Positions 16,928 to 25,292 of a stretch of 64,000 nucleotides of DNA are shown one piece after another (position 1 is the first letter of the stretch; each line of letters starts with the position of its first letter). The stretch is from JAGIBJ01 sp032119795 (GTDB taxonomy: Bacteria > Actinomycetota > Thermoleophilia > Solirubrobacterales > Solirubrobacteraceae): positions 372,001 through 436,000 of the forward strand of contig JAUMFO010000008.1 in assembly GCA_032119795.1 (NCBI GenBank). The letters are read 5' to 3'. The notes under the pieces are model-generated. The model did no database searches, had not been told where the DNA came from, and was given only the letters and a program-made list of their open reading frames with translations. The translations under genes and the position numbers were made by a program.

Positions 16928-17729
16928 CCTTGGTCCTTTTTTGATCGAGCACGGTCATGGCCAGCAGGGTGATCAGCGCGAGCACCATCAGCAGCGTGGA
17001 GGCCGAGTAGGCGCCGAAGGTGTTGTGGTCGTCGATGTAGCGGGAGTGGACGAGCAGCGTCAGCGTCTGCGATTCGCCGGAGATCCCGGCCGAGACCATG
17101 ATCACCGCGCCGAACTCACCGAGCGAGCGGGCGACGGTGAGCACGACGCCGTACGTCAGCCCCCAGCGGATGGCCGGCAGCGTGACGCGCCAGAACGTCT
17201 GCCAGCGCGACGCGCCGAGCGTCGCGGCCGCCTGCTCCTGCTCTTCGCCGATCTCGTGCAGGACCGGCTCGACCTCGCGCACGACGAACGGCAACGTCAC
17301 GAAGATCGTCGCCAGGATCATGCCCGGCAGGGCGAAGATCACCTTGAAGCCGGTCGATTCCAGGAAGCCGAAGTAGCCGCCGGAGCCCCACAGCAGGATC
17401 AGCGATGCGCCGACGACGATCGGCGATACGGCAAACGGCAGGTCGACGATCGCCTGCACCACGCCCCGGCCGCGGAACCTCCCGCGGACGAGCGCGAGTG
17501 CGGTGACGATCCCAAAGACCACGTTGATCGGCACGACGATCGCGACGATCAGCAGGGAGAGCGACAGCGCAGAGATCGCGGCCGGCGTGGTGATCTGGTC
17601 CCAGAAGGCCCCGAATCCATCTTCGAACGTGCGGAAGAAGATCAGGACGATCGGCAGCGCCACCAGGATGCCGAGGTAGGTGAGCGCGACGACGCGCAGC
17701 GAAAGCGTGGTGCGGCGGGTGAGGATCAT
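16920..17729 (-). CDS. cysW: Sulfate ABC transporter permease CysW
   Basis: 269 residues with six predicted membrane helices. The EAA coupling loop is EEEQAAATLGASRWQTFWRVTLPAIRWG in sense (about residues 165-192), followed by ARSLGEFGAVIMVSAGISG, a CysW wording. It forms a heterodimeric pore with CysT. Its ATG overlaps the cysT stop by 4 bp and its stop overlaps cysA, so the three genes are tightly coupled. Confidence 0.92.
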   Translation of the reverse strand: MILTRRTTLSLRVVALTYLGILVALPIVLIFFRTFEDGFGAFWDQITTPAAISALSLSLLIVAIVVPINVVFGIVTALALVRGRFRGRGVVQAIVDLPFAVSPIVVGASLILLWGSGGYFGFLESTGFKVIFALPGMILATIFVTLPFVVREVEPVLHEIGEEQEQAAATLGASRWQTFWRVTLPAIRWGLTYGVVLTVARSLGEFGAVIMVSAGISGESQTLTLLVHSRYIDDHNTFGAYSASTLLMVLALITLLAMTVLDQKRTKDV

Positions 17730-18592
17730 CCGGCGTGCTCCTCACGACGGGCGGCGCGGCCCCCAAGCGTGCGGAGCGTGAACAGCACGACGAAGGCGAT
17801 CAGCAGCAGCGTCACGGAGACGGCCGCCGCGTTGACGAAACGGTCGATCTCGATTTGCTTTTGGATGTACTGCGAGGCGACCTCGGTCTCCTTGGGGATC
17901 CCGCCGCCGATCAGCACGACCGAGCCGTACTCGCCGATCGCCCGGGTGAACGCCAACCCGGCGCCGCCGAGGACGGCTGGGGCGAGGGTCGGCAGGACGA
18001 TCTTGCGGAAGATCGTGAGGTTGGAGGCGCCGAGCGACGCGGCGGCCTGCTCGACCTCACGGTCGAGCTCGATCAGCACCGGTTGGACGGAGCGCACGAC
18101 GAACGGCAGCGTCACGAAGAGCAGCGCCACCACGAGGCCGGGGCGGGTGGCGTTGAGCTGGATGTCGAAGGGACTCTGCGGACCGTAGAGCGAGAGCAGC
18201 ACGATCGAGGCGACGATCGTCGGGAGGGCAAAGGGCAGGTCGATCAACGCGTTGACCAGGCTCTTGCCGCGGAAGTCGTCGCGGACGAGCACCCAGGCGA
18301 TGAGCGTCCCCAGGACGACGTTGATCAGGGCGACGGCCAGCGAGACGCCGAGCGTGACGAGCAGCGCAGCTCGAGCGGCGGGCGCATCGATCGCGTCGAC
18401 GAACCCGCCGAGCCCGTTCTCGAACGATTTGATCGTGATCGCCGCCAGCGGCGCGAGCACGATCAGGCTCAGCCACAGCGTGGCGACGCCGAGCCCGATG
18501 GGCCCGACGCCCCCGGCGGTTCGCCGAGACAAGCGCCGCTTGGAGGCGGCGCGAGCGGCGGGGTGCGCCGGGGTCGTCGTGGGAGCAGCCAT
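17726..18592 (-). CDS. cysT: Sulfate ABC transporter permease CysT
   Basis: 288 residues. A basic N-terminus (KRRLSRRTAGG) is followed by six helices. It contains DLPFALPTIVASIVLLSLYG, the EAA-loop EQAAASLGASNLTIFRKIVLP and FTRAIGEYGSVVLIGGGIP, all typical of CysT/CysU. It pairs with CysW in the inner-membrane channel. It begins 18 bp after the binding-protein gene. Confidence 0.92.
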   Translation of the reverse strand: MAAPTTTPAHPAARAASKRRLSRRTAGGVGPIGLGVATLWLSLIVLAPLAAITIKSFENGLGGFVDAIDAPAARAALLVTLGVSLAVALINVVLGTLIAWVLVRDDFRGKSLVNALIDLPFALPTIVASIVLLSLYGPQSPFDIQLNATRPGLVVALLFVTLPFVVRSVQPVLIELDREVEQAAASLGASNLTIFRKIVLPTLAPAVLGGAGLAFTRAIGEYGSVVLIGGGIPKETEVASQYIQKQIEIDRFVNAAAVSVTLLLIAFVVLFTLRTLGGRAARREEHAG

Positions 18593-18610
18593 CGAGCCGA
18601 GTGGCCTGGC

Positions 18611-19639
18611 TTAGGAGGTGGCGGCGTTGTAGATCTTGGCGATCGAGCCGTTGTCCGGATCGAACAGCGCCGGGTCGACCTCGCCCCAGCCGCCAAGGTC
18701 GGTGATCGTCCAGAGCTTCTCGGGATCCGGGAAGTCAGCCTTGTACTTCGCGAGCACGGCCTCATCGACGGGGCGGAAGCCAGCCTTCGCCCACAGCTCC
18801 TGGCCCTCGGGGCTATAGAGGTAGTCCTTGAAGGCCTTGGCCTGCTCCGGGTGCTTGGAGGTGCTGAGCACGGCAACCGGGTTCTCGATCTTGAACGTGA
18901 CGGGCGGGGTGACGTGCTCGACGTCTTCGCCCTGGCGCTCGATGAAGAGCGCCTCGTTTTCGTAGGTCAGCAGCGCGTCGCCGGCGCCCTGCAGGAACGT
19001 CTCGGTCGCTTCGCGGCCGGACTTCGGCTGCACCTTCACGTGGTCGCTGACGAGCTGATCGATGAACGCGACGCCGGCCTTGGCGTCCTGACCACCGTTG
19101 CTCTTGTCGGCGTAGGGCGCGAGCAGGTTCCACTTCGCCGAGCCCGACGAGAACGGGTTCGGCGTGACGACTTCAACGCCGGACTTCAGGAGGTCATCCC
19201 AGTCCTTGATGCCCTTCGGGTTGCCCTTGCGGACGACGATCGTGACGACCGAGCCGAAGGCCAGCCCCTTGTTGGCGTCCTGGTTCCAGTCCTCATCGAC
19301 GAGACCGGCCTTCACCAGGCGGGTCACGTCGGGCTCGACGGAGAAGTTCACGACGTCCGTCTCCAGGCCGGCTTCGACCTTGCGCGACTGGTCGCCGGAG
19401 GCGCCGTAGGACTGGGAGAACGTGACGCCCTTCCCGGCGTCCGTCTTCTGGAAGGCGGGAATCAGCTGGTCGAACCCGGGCTTGGGCACGGCGTAGGCAA
19501 CGAGGCCCAGCTTGACGCCACCATCGGCTGCGGCGGCGTCACCGGCGTCCGACGTGGAGTCGCTGGCGCCACCGCAGGCCGCGAGACCGACGGCCAGTGC
19601 GGCGGCCGCGAAGGCGGAGCTGATCGCTTGTTTGCGCAT
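18611..19639 (-). CDS. Sulfate-binding lipoprotein of the ABC importer
   Basis: 342 residues. A lipoprotein signal (MRKQAISSAFAAAALAVGLAAC, lipobox LAAC) precedes a Ser/Asp-rich tether and a type-II periplasmic-binding fold with SYGASGDQSRKVEAGLETDVV, VTPNPFSSGSAKWNLLAPY, LLTYENEALF and ENPVAVLSTSKHPEQAKAF, characteristic of sulfate/thiosulfate binders (Sbp/CysP). It captures sulfate outside the membrane. First gene of the operon; GAGG lies about 5 bases before ATG. Whether it prefers sulfate or thiosulfate cannot be told. Confidence 0.92.
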   Translation of the reverse strand: MRKQAISSAFAAAALAVGLAACGGASDSTSDAGDAAAADGGVKLGLVAYAVPKPGFDQLIPAFQKTDAGKGVTFSQSYGASGDQSRKVEAGLETDVVNFSVEPDVTRLVKAGLVDEDWNQDANKGLAFGSVVTIVVRKGNPKGIKDWDDLLKSGVEVVTPNPFSSGSAKWNLLAPYADKSNGGQDAKAGVAFIDQLVSDHVKVQPKSGREATETFLQGAGDALLTYENEALFIERQGEDVEHVTPPVTFKIENPVAVLSTSKHPEQAKAFKDYLYSPEGQELWAKAGFRPVDEAVLAKYKADFPDPEKLWTITDLGGWGEVDPALFDPDNGSIAKIYNAATS

Positions 19640-19676
19640 GAAACCTCAGGAAATGATGGAGAGAACGCTAACCCGG

Positions 19677-19703
19677 TAAACCAGGTCAGGTTTAAGGACT
19701 ATA
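19677..19703 (-). promoter_or_regulatory. Candidate promoter -10 and operator of the sulfate operon
   Basis: A perfect inverted repeat TAAACC-6 nt-GGTTTA spans 19677-19694. Immediately upstream on the minus strand is TATAGT (19698-19703), a good -10 match, so the repeat would sit over the transcription start. That is where a repressor would bind, and the Rrf2 gene 100 bp further upstream is the likely one. No convincing -35 was seen. Confidence 0.5.
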
Positions 19704-19801
19704 CGCGAAACCAAATCAAATCGCATTACTGGGTCGATTTACACCTGAATAGGGCCAGGCGGCTGCGGGCGCCGGCGTGGCCGGCGCCCCAGAGACAGGA
19801 G

Positions 19802-20266
19802 CTAGCGGCGGTCCCAGGCTCCGGGTGCCGCGATCAGCTCGCCGATCACGGGCGGGAGCTGGCCGGCGGCGAGGTCGGCCACGGTGGTGACCTCGAGGAC
19901 GGAACGCAGGCTGGCGCGGACGGCGATCCAGACCTCGCGGAGCTGGGCGGAGGCGCCGGGGTAGTCGACCTGTTCGGGGGCGACGCCGGCGACGGCGGCC
20001 ATTGGCCCGTCGACGGCGCGGATCACGTCGGCGAGGGCGATCTCGTTGGCGGGCTTGGCGAGGCGGTGGCCACCGTCGACGCCGCGCTTGGAATCAACGA
20101 TGCCAGCGCGCCGAAGCTGCTGAAGGATGGTGGCCAGGAACGGGCGCGGGATTCCCTGGGCCTCGCCGAGGCGCTCGGCGGTGGTAAGGCCGCCGTCATT
20201 CTCCTGGTGGACGGCCAGCTCGATGGCGGCACGGATGGCGTAGTCGACCTTCGCGGAAACGTGCAC
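19802..20266 (-). CDS. Rrf2-family regulator of sulfur assimilation (CymR-like), no cysteines
   Basis: 154 residues from GTG at 20266 (VHVSAKVDYAIRAAIELA), the canonical Rrf2 beginning; another GTG lies six codons upstream. The recognition helix region is PRPFLATILQQLRRAGIVDS and the wing is KRGVDGGHRLAKP. There are no cysteines at all, so it cannot bind an Fe-S cluster as IscR does and instead resembles the CymR branch, which controls cysteine/sulfur genes. Its position just upstream of the sulfate importer and near a CysE-like gene supports that role. Confidence 0.82.
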   Translation of the reverse strand: MHVSAKVDYAIRAAIELAVHQENDGGLTTAERLGEAQGIPRPFLATILQQLRRAGIVDSKRGVDGGHRLAKPANEIALADVIRAVDGPMAAVAGVAPEQVDYPGASAQLREVWIAVRASLRSVLEVTTVADLAAGQLPPVIGELIAAPGAWDRR

Positions 20267-20349
20267 CCGGGCATCTTCCCGCACGCGGCGGCGCGGCGCT
20301 CACACGCGCGCGCGGCACACGCGGAACGGCTGAGGCAGGCTCGATCCGC

Positions 20350-21213
20350 TCAGCGAAGCGCCGCCGGACCGGTCGCGGGGACGACCCGCGCCGGGCGCTC
20401 CAGCAGGTCGCTCGCGGCGCCGGCCAGCACGCCGGCCCGGTCCAAAATGGCGGCGGCAACTTCGTCTGCCATGGCGGCCAACTCACTGAGCGGGCGGTGG
20501 CGGTTCTGCCGCTCGCCGAGGTCGACTTCGGCCATGCCGGCGAGCCCAAGTTCCTGCCACACGTCGATGAGTAGGGCAATGTCGACGGCGTAGCCGGTGG
20601 CCATCGGCAGGCCACGGAGCAGATCGGTACGGGCAGCAAGCTCTCCAGCGAGGGGTTGCTCGAACGCCAACAGCTCAGGGAAGAGCTGCCGAAGCAGCGG
20701 CTTGGCCGTCAGCTCGGTGACGCGCCCTCCCCCGGTCGGCAGTGCGCCACGGACGTCGACGAACGGTCGCCGGTACCGGCCCTTGGCGAAGGCGTGGCCG
20801 TCGAGGGTCACCGCACCAACGAGTCCAACGACATGCTGGGGACCAAACCCCTCGGTGTCGCCGTCGACGAAGCAGACGACATCTTCTTCGAGGACGCCCA
20901 CTGCGCGCCACATCGCGTCGCCTTTGCCGCGGACCGGGCCGAGTGCTGGGTCGAGATCGGACTGCCGGACGACCTCGGCTCCCGCAGCCTGCGCCAGCGC
21001 GGGCGTCTCGTCGGTCGAGTCGTCGGCGATCAGGACGCGGTCGAGGACGCCGCGGGCGCGCAGGTCGACCAGGACTTCGGTGATCGGCCCGATCGAGTTG
21101 GCCTCGTTGCGAGTCGGGACGACCGCGACGACCGACTGCGTGCGACGAGCCGCGACCTGCTCGAGGTCGTGGAGGCCATACGGAACGCGGTGCGGTGACT
21201 GAGAGGGGCTCAT
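20350..21213 (-). CDS. gpgS: Glucosyl-3-phosphoglycerate synthase
   Basis: 287 residues. A GT-A glycosyltransferase (GT81 type) that moves glucose from NDP-glucose to 3-phosphoglycerate, the first step to glucosylglycerate or methylglucose lipopolysaccharides. Seen: VVAVVPTRNEANSIGP (nucleotide entry), LIADDSTDETP, GKGDAMWRA, the metal-binding CFVDGDTEGFG, then GRVTELTAKPLLRQLFPEL, QPLAGELAARTDLL and GYAVDIALLIDVW, all hallmark blocks of GpgS. Somewhat shorter than the mycobacterial enzyme. It is followed by the Rrf2 gene, 83 bp on. A cognate phosphatase is not adjacent. Confidence 0.9.
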   Translation of the reverse strand: MSPSQSPHRVPYGLHDLEQVAARRTQSVVAVVPTRNEANSIGPITEVLVDLRARGVLDRVLIADDSTDETPALAQAAGAEVVRQSDLDPALGPVRGKGDAMWRAVGVLEEDVVCFVDGDTEGFGPQHVVGLVGAVTLDGHAFAKGRYRRPFVDVRGALPTGGGRVTELTAKPLLRQLFPELLAFEQPLAGELAARTDLLRGLPMATGYAVDIALLIDVWQELGLAGMAEVDLGERQNRHRPLSELAAMADEVAAAILDRAGVLAGAASDLLERPARVVPATGPAALR

Positions 21214-21325
21214 GACCGGACGAAGGCCGTACGCGCGGCACGGACCCCGCAGATCATAGGGCTGAGACGCAGCCGGTCCCCCAAGCCACTTCTCGACCCC
21301 TGCAAACGACTACTATCCTCGCGCG

Positions 21326-21784
21326 ATGAGTCTGCGGAATACCTCGGTCACGCTGTGGCATCTCAGTATGTGGCTTCAGCGCCGCGGCCTGGGCGTCCTG
21401 GCTCGGATCATCAAGACGATCAACCTGCTCGTCTTCTCGGCGAACCTGGAGCCCGAGGCCCAGGTCGACATCACCACGCACCTCGGCCACCTGGGCATCG
21501 GCATCACGATCCACGGCTCCACGATCATCGAGAGCGGCGTCGTGATCTGGCAGCACGTGACGATCGGTGGCGTCGATAACAAAACCACGGAGGGCGGCTC
21601 GGGCGTGACGATCTGCAAAGACGTGCAGATCGGCGCGCACTCGGTGATCATCGCGCCGCGCGGCAAACGGATCACGATCGGTGAGGGCGCACGGATCGCC
21701 CCCGGTTCGGTCGTCCGGTCGGACGTCCCCGCAGGCGCGATCGTCGCGCCCGCGGAGTCGACCGTCATCAAGCTGCCGGCGTAG
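21326..21784 (+). CDS. CysE-like hexapeptide-repeat acyltransferase
   Basis: 152 residues. A short helical N-terminus precedes a left-handed beta-helix: HLGHLGIGITIHGSTIIESGVVIWQHVTIGG, then ICKDVQIGAHSVIIAP and ITIGEGARIAPGSVVRSDVP. It resembles the catalytic beta-helix half of serine O-acetyltransferase (acetyl-CoA plus serine to O-acetylserine), but the long N-terminal domain of full CysE is missing, so another acceptor is possible. The sulfur-gene neighbourhood favours cysteine synthesis. A TATCCT box only 7 bases before ATG suggests a leaderless or near-leaderless transcript. Confidence 0.7.
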   Translation: MSLRNTSVTLWHLSMWLQRRGLGVLARIIKTINLLVFSANLEPEAQVDITTHLGHLGIGITIHGSTIIESGVVIWQHVTIGGVDNKTTEGGSGVTICKDVQIGAHSVIIAPRGKRITIGEGARIAPGSVVRSDVPAGAIVAPAESTVIKLPA

Positions 21785-21795
21785 ATGGAGGGGGC

Positions 21796-22968
21796 TTAGA
21801 GCCCCATCGAGCGGCCGATGAGCTCGCGCATGATCTCGTTGGTTCCGGCGTAGATCCGGTTGAGGCGGGCGTCGACCCAGAACTCGCTGATCGGGTACTC
21901 GGTGGTGTAGCCGTAGCCGCCGTGCAGCTGGACGCCAATGTCGGCCGCTTCGCAGAAGAGCTCGGTCGAGGCGTACTTGGCCATCGCGGCTTCCTGGATG
22001 GTGGCGGTGCCCTCAACGTGCCGGGCGATCGTGCGGTCGATGAACATGCGCGTCATCTCGATCTTCGTCTGCAGATCGGCAAGCACGAAACGGCTGTTCT
22101 GGAAGGAGCCGATCGGGCGACCGAACGCCTTGCGCTCTTTGACGTAGTCGAGCGTGAGCTTCAGCGCGGCCTCTGCGCCGGCCATGCTGGCGGCCGCGAG
22201 CGAGAGGCGCTCGGGAACGAGGTGGGCCATCAGCTGCGAGAAGCCCGTGCCCTCGGCGCCGAGGAGGTTCTCGGCCGGGATGCGGCAGTCGTTGAAGAAG
22301 AGCTCGGCGGTGTCGTTGGCGTGCTGGCCGACCTTGTGGATCTGCTTGCCCCGCTCAAAGCCCTCCATCCCGCGCTCGATCACGACCATCGAGAGGCCGC
22401 CGTGCGGGTGATCGCCGGTGCGCACCGCGGTGACGATCAGGTCGGCGTTGATGCCGTTGGAGATGAACGTCTTGGCGCCGTTGAGGATCCAGTCGTCGCC
22501 GTCCTTCACGGCGCGCGCCTGGATCGCCGAGAGGTCGGAGCCGGTGCCCGGCTCGGTCATCGCGAGCGCCAAGATCGTGTCGCCGGTGGCGATGCTCGGG
22601 AACCAGCGCTGGCGCTGCTCCTCATTGGCCTGGGCCAGCAGGTAGGGCAGGCCGAGGTCGTTGACCACGCTCGGGCCCATCCACGACGACTGCACCGCAG
22701 CGTGCGAGCTCTCCTCGGCGAGGACGGCGTTGAAGCGCCAGTCGTCGATGCCTGCGCCGCCGTACTCCTCCGGGATGGCCATCGCCATGAAGCCGTGTTC
22801 GGCGGCCTTCTTGAACAGGTCGCGAGAGACGAGGTGCGCTTCCTTCCACGCCTCATGGTTGGGCACGACCTCGGCCTGGAGGAAGGCCTGGAAGCTCTCG
22901 CGGTATGCGTCGTGCTCGTCGTCGAAGAGGTCGCGGCGAATGCCGAGGCTGGTGGTGGCGGAGGCCAT
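21796..22968 (-). CDS. Acyl-CoA dehydrogenase
   Basis: 390 residues from ATG at 22968; the 83-residue longer frame reads through the regulatory region and is rejected. An FAD enzyme forming the 2,3-double bond in acyl-CoAs. Seen: AIPEEYGGAGIDDW, LALAMTEPGTGSDLSAI, GAKTFISNGINADLIV, ERKAFGRPIGSFQNSRF, QLHGGYGYTTEYPISEFWVDARLNRIYAGTNEIMRELI; the Glu in GTNEIMRE is the usual catalytic base. It is divergent from a TetR gene with a perfect palindrome between, so substrate-induced control is likely. Chain length cannot be predicted. Confidence 0.93.
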   Translation of the reverse strand: MASATTSLGIRRDLFDDEHDAYRESFQAFLQAEVVPNHEAWKEAHLVSRDLFKKAAEHGFMAMAIPEEYGGAGIDDWRFNAVLAEESSHAAVQSSWMGPSVVNDLGLPYLLAQANEEQRQRWFPSIATGDTILALAMTEPGTGSDLSAIQARAVKDGDDWILNGAKTFISNGINADLIVTAVRTGDHPHGGLSMVVIERGMEGFERGKQIHKVGQHANDTAELFFNDCRIPAENLLGAEGTGFSQLMAHLVPERLSLAAASMAGAEAALKLTLDYVKERKAFGRPIGSFQNSRFVLADLQTKIEMTRMFIDRTIARHVEGTATIQEAAMAKYASTELFCEAADIGVQLHGGYGYTTEYPISEFWVDARLNRIYAGTNEIMRELIGRSMGL

Positions 22969-23038
22969 GAGGTGTCCCTGTTGCGGAGGCGGGCGGTGTG
23001 CCGCGGGTGTCAGACGCAGCGGGCGGCACGATACCGAA

Positions 23039-23056
23039 GATGGAAGCGCTTCCATC
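23039..23056. promoter_or_regulatory. Perfect 18-bp palindrome, candidate TetR operator
   Basis: GATGGAAGCGCTTCCATC is fully self-complementary. It lies 71 bp upstream of the acyl-CoA dehydrogenase start and 61 bp upstream of the divergent TetR start, which is ideal for joint control of both genes. Confidence 0.75.
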
Positions 23057-23116
23057 GATGGATTTGCGCCCAAAGGTGGCGCCCGTTTTAGGCGTGGAGG
23101 GGCGTACACTGCGCGG

Positions 23117-23731
23117 ATGTCGACGACCCGGACGCAACGGCGCAGCGCGGCGCTTCGCGAGCAGATCGTCGACGCTGCCGAAGCGATCCTCGCGCAGTAC
23201 GGCAGCGAGGGACTCACGATGGAAGCCGTCTCTTCGCAGGCCGACGTCGCAGTGCAGACCGTCTACAACCGCATCGGCGGCCGCTCAGCACTGCTCGTCG
23301 CCGTCGCCGAGCGGGCCCTGGATCAGAACCGGGAGTACTTGGAGTCCGCGGCGCGCGAGCCCGGCCGGACGGCCATCGAACGGATCGAGGCGATCGGCTT
23401 CGCGTATGCGCGCTTTGCTGAGTCACGCCCCGAGCAGTTCCGGCTGATCACCGATCCACCGAGCGAACCGGACGCGCTGAGGCCGATCGAGACGCTGATC
23501 GGCAACCAGCTCCAGGTGTTGTCAGCCCTGATCCGCGAAGGCATCCAGGACGGCGCGATCAATCCGCAGCTCGACCCCGAGACGACCGCCAAGGCCCTGT
23601 GGGCCATGGCGACCGGCCTGTTCGCGTTGCGCATCCGCACCGACGCGCTTCAGGTGAACGCCGATCAACTCCCGACCCTCGTCGCGACCTCGCGCGCGCT
23701 CCTGCAAGACGGAATGCTGAGCGCGGACTAG
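23117..23731 (+). CDS. TetR-family regulator of the divergent acyl-CoA dehydrogenase
   Basis: 204 residues from ATG at 23117. The helix-turn-helix is GLTMEAVSSQADVAVQTVYNRIGGRSALLVAVAERAL (about residues 31-67). The C-terminal half resembles the TetR_C family with FAESRPEQFRLITDPP. Likely a fatty-acyl-CoA-responsive repressor acting at the palindrome 61 bp upstream; the ligand is inferred from its neighbour. Its stop overlaps the convergent PAP2 gene by 4 bp. Confidence 0.88.
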   Translation: MSTTRTQRRSAALREQIVDAAEAILAQYGSEGLTMEAVSSQADVAVQTVYNRIGGRSALLVAVAERALDQNREYLESAAREPGRTAIERIEAIGFAYARFAESRPEQFRLITDPPSEPDALRPIETLIGNQLQVLSALIREGIQDGAINPQLDPETTAKALWAMATGLFALRIRTDALQVNADQLPTLVATSRALLQDGMLSAD

Positions 23732-24360
23732 CGCTCCACCAAGCGGCGCACGGCGCGTGCCACCAACACGCCGAGTGTCGCACCGACGGCGATGTCGCTC
23801 GGGTAGTGGACCCCGAGATGCACGCGCGAGATCGCCATGGTGGAGGCTGCAACCGCGAGCGGCGCCGTTGGCAGGAGCCCCGCGTAGCCGACGACGGCCG
23901 CGGCCGACGACGCCGAGTGGGAACTCGGGAAACTCAGCGGCCCGGGTGTCGGAATGAGCGGCGGCAGATCCGGAAAGTTCGGTCTTGGGCGCCGCGCAAC
24001 CTGCTTGAGGCTGGTGTTCACGACGTAGGCCACGCCGACGCCGGCGAGACCCGTGGCCCACTGGCGGCGGCGGCCGGAATCCAGCGCGGTGCCGCCGAGC
24101 CCGAGGACCACCCAGGCGGCGCCGTGCTCGCCGAGGTGCGAGTACGACCGCACGACCGCCGTGGCGCGGCGGCTGCGTGCCTGGCCGCGGACCCAGCGCA
24201 TCCCGGCGGTATCGACCCGGCCGATCGCTCGCAGGACCGGGCCACCAGTGAGGCGTTTGCGCAGACTGCGGCGCGCGGTTTCCCGCTCAAGCCGTTCAGC
24301 CTCCGTCAGGGGAAGGGTCTCTTCTTCGGGCGCGGGTGGCGGCGGAGCAGGCGACGGCAC
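23728..24360 (-). CDS. PAP2-family phosphatase
   Basis: 210 residues. A charged Pro/Glu-rich N-tail and several helices. The three-part PAP2 active site is present: KQVARRPRPNFP (motif 1), FPSSHSASSAAAVVG (motif 2) and SRVHLGVHYPSDIAVG (motif 3), with catalytic histidines in the last two. Such membrane enzymes dephosphorylate lipid phosphates such as phosphatidic acid or polyprenyl diphosphate. It is divergent from a diacylglycerol-kinase-like gene starting 53 bp away, so the pair may handle opposite lipid phosphorylation steps. Confidence 0.9.
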   Translation of the reverse strand: MPSPAPPPPAPEEETLPLTEAERLERETARRSLRKRLTGGPVLRAIGRVDTAGMRWVRGQARSRRATAVVRSYSHLGEHGAAWVVLGLGGTALDSGRRRQWATGLAGVGVAYVVNTSLKQVARRPRPNFPDLPPLIPTPGPLSFPSSHSASSAAAVVGYAGLLPTAPLAVAASTMAISRVHLGVHYPSDIAVGATLGVLVARAVRRLVER

Positions 24361-24413
24361 CGCAGGACCGTACCGCTCCGCGCCCGCCCGCCACGTCGGC
24401 GAGACTGTGCAAC

Positions 24414-25292
24414 ATGCGAATCGCCTTGGTGCTCAACGCCCGCTCCGGCAGCATCGGGGATCCGGACGAGCTCACCGGCGCGATCCGCGCGCGGTGCGAC
24501 GAGCTCAGCGTTTTTGACGTCAACGAAGCCGACGAGGCAGCGGCCACCAAACCCGACCGGCTGATCGTCGCCGGCGGCGACGGATCCCTCGGCTCGGCGT
24601 TCGCGGCTGCTGATCGCCATAACCTGACGCTCGCCGTGATCCCCGCTGGCACCGCCAACGACTTCGCGCGTGCGCTCGAGCTGCCGCTCGACCTCGCAGA
24701 AGCCGTCGAGCTCGCCACCTCGCCGACGGCCGGCCTACGCAAGACCTGGGCGGGGCTTGCGAACGACCGGCCGTTCGTCAACGTCGCCAGTGCGGGGTTG
24801 GCCGTTGACGCCGCAGCCGCCGCCGAGAAGTTCAAGCGTGCGCTCGGCCCGCTGGCCTACGCGGCCGGAGCCATCCGCGCCGGCATGGAGGCCCGGCCCG
24901 TCCGCGCTTCGGTCGCGATCGAGGGCTCCGATCCGGATGAACGCACCGGCCGCGTCTGGCAGGTCCTGGTCGGCGCAACCGGGCGCTTCGGAGGTGGATC
25001 GGGGCTCGGGACCGCGGCGCCGGACTCCGCCAAGCTGACCGTCGCCTGGGTCCCGGCGGGGTCCCGAGCCACGCTGCCGCTGCGCGCCATCGGCCTTCGC
25101 AGCCGCACGATCGAGCGCCAGCCCGGCGTGGAGTCCTGGCAGACGGAGCACCCGATCGTCCACGCGACCCGCCGCGGGCGCCCCGCCGCATGGAACCTCG
25201 ACGGAGAACGCTGGGATCCCGGCACGAGCCGGGTCGAGTTCCAGCCGCTGGGCCCGGTGCCCGTCGTGATCCCGGACTCCGCCTCGATCTGA
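24414..25292 (+). CDS. Diacylglycerol kinase-like lipid kinase
   Basis: 292 residues from ATG at 24414. The DAGK catalytic domain shows LVLNARSGSIG, LIVAGGDGSLGSAFAAA (nucleotide loop GGDGS) and VIPAGTANDFARALELP (GTxNDFAR). The second domain carries NVASAGLAVDA and, near the end, WNLDGERW. It phosphorylates diacylglycerol or a related lipid (sphingosine-like kinases share the fold). The stop overlaps the ZIP-like gene start (TGATG), indicating an operon. Confidence 0.88.
   Translation: MRIALVLNARSGSIGDPDELTGAIRARCDELSVFDVNEADEAAATKPDRLIVAGGDGSLGSAFAAADRHNLTLAVIPAGTANDFARALELPLDLAEAVELATSPTAGLRKTWAGLANDRPFVNVASAGLAVDAAAAAEKFKRALGPLAYAAGAIRAGMEARPVRASVAIEGSDPDERTGRVWQVLVGATGRFGGGSGLGTAAPDSAKLTVAWVPAGSRATLPLRAIGLRSRTIERQPGVESWQTEHPIVHATRRGRPAAWNLDGERWDPGTSRVEFQPLGPVPVVIPDSASI

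Noticed and set aside
17735..20593. 952-codon plus-strand frame opposite the sulfate operon
   Set aside because: Covers five well-supported minus-strand genes; composition is that of an antisense shadow.
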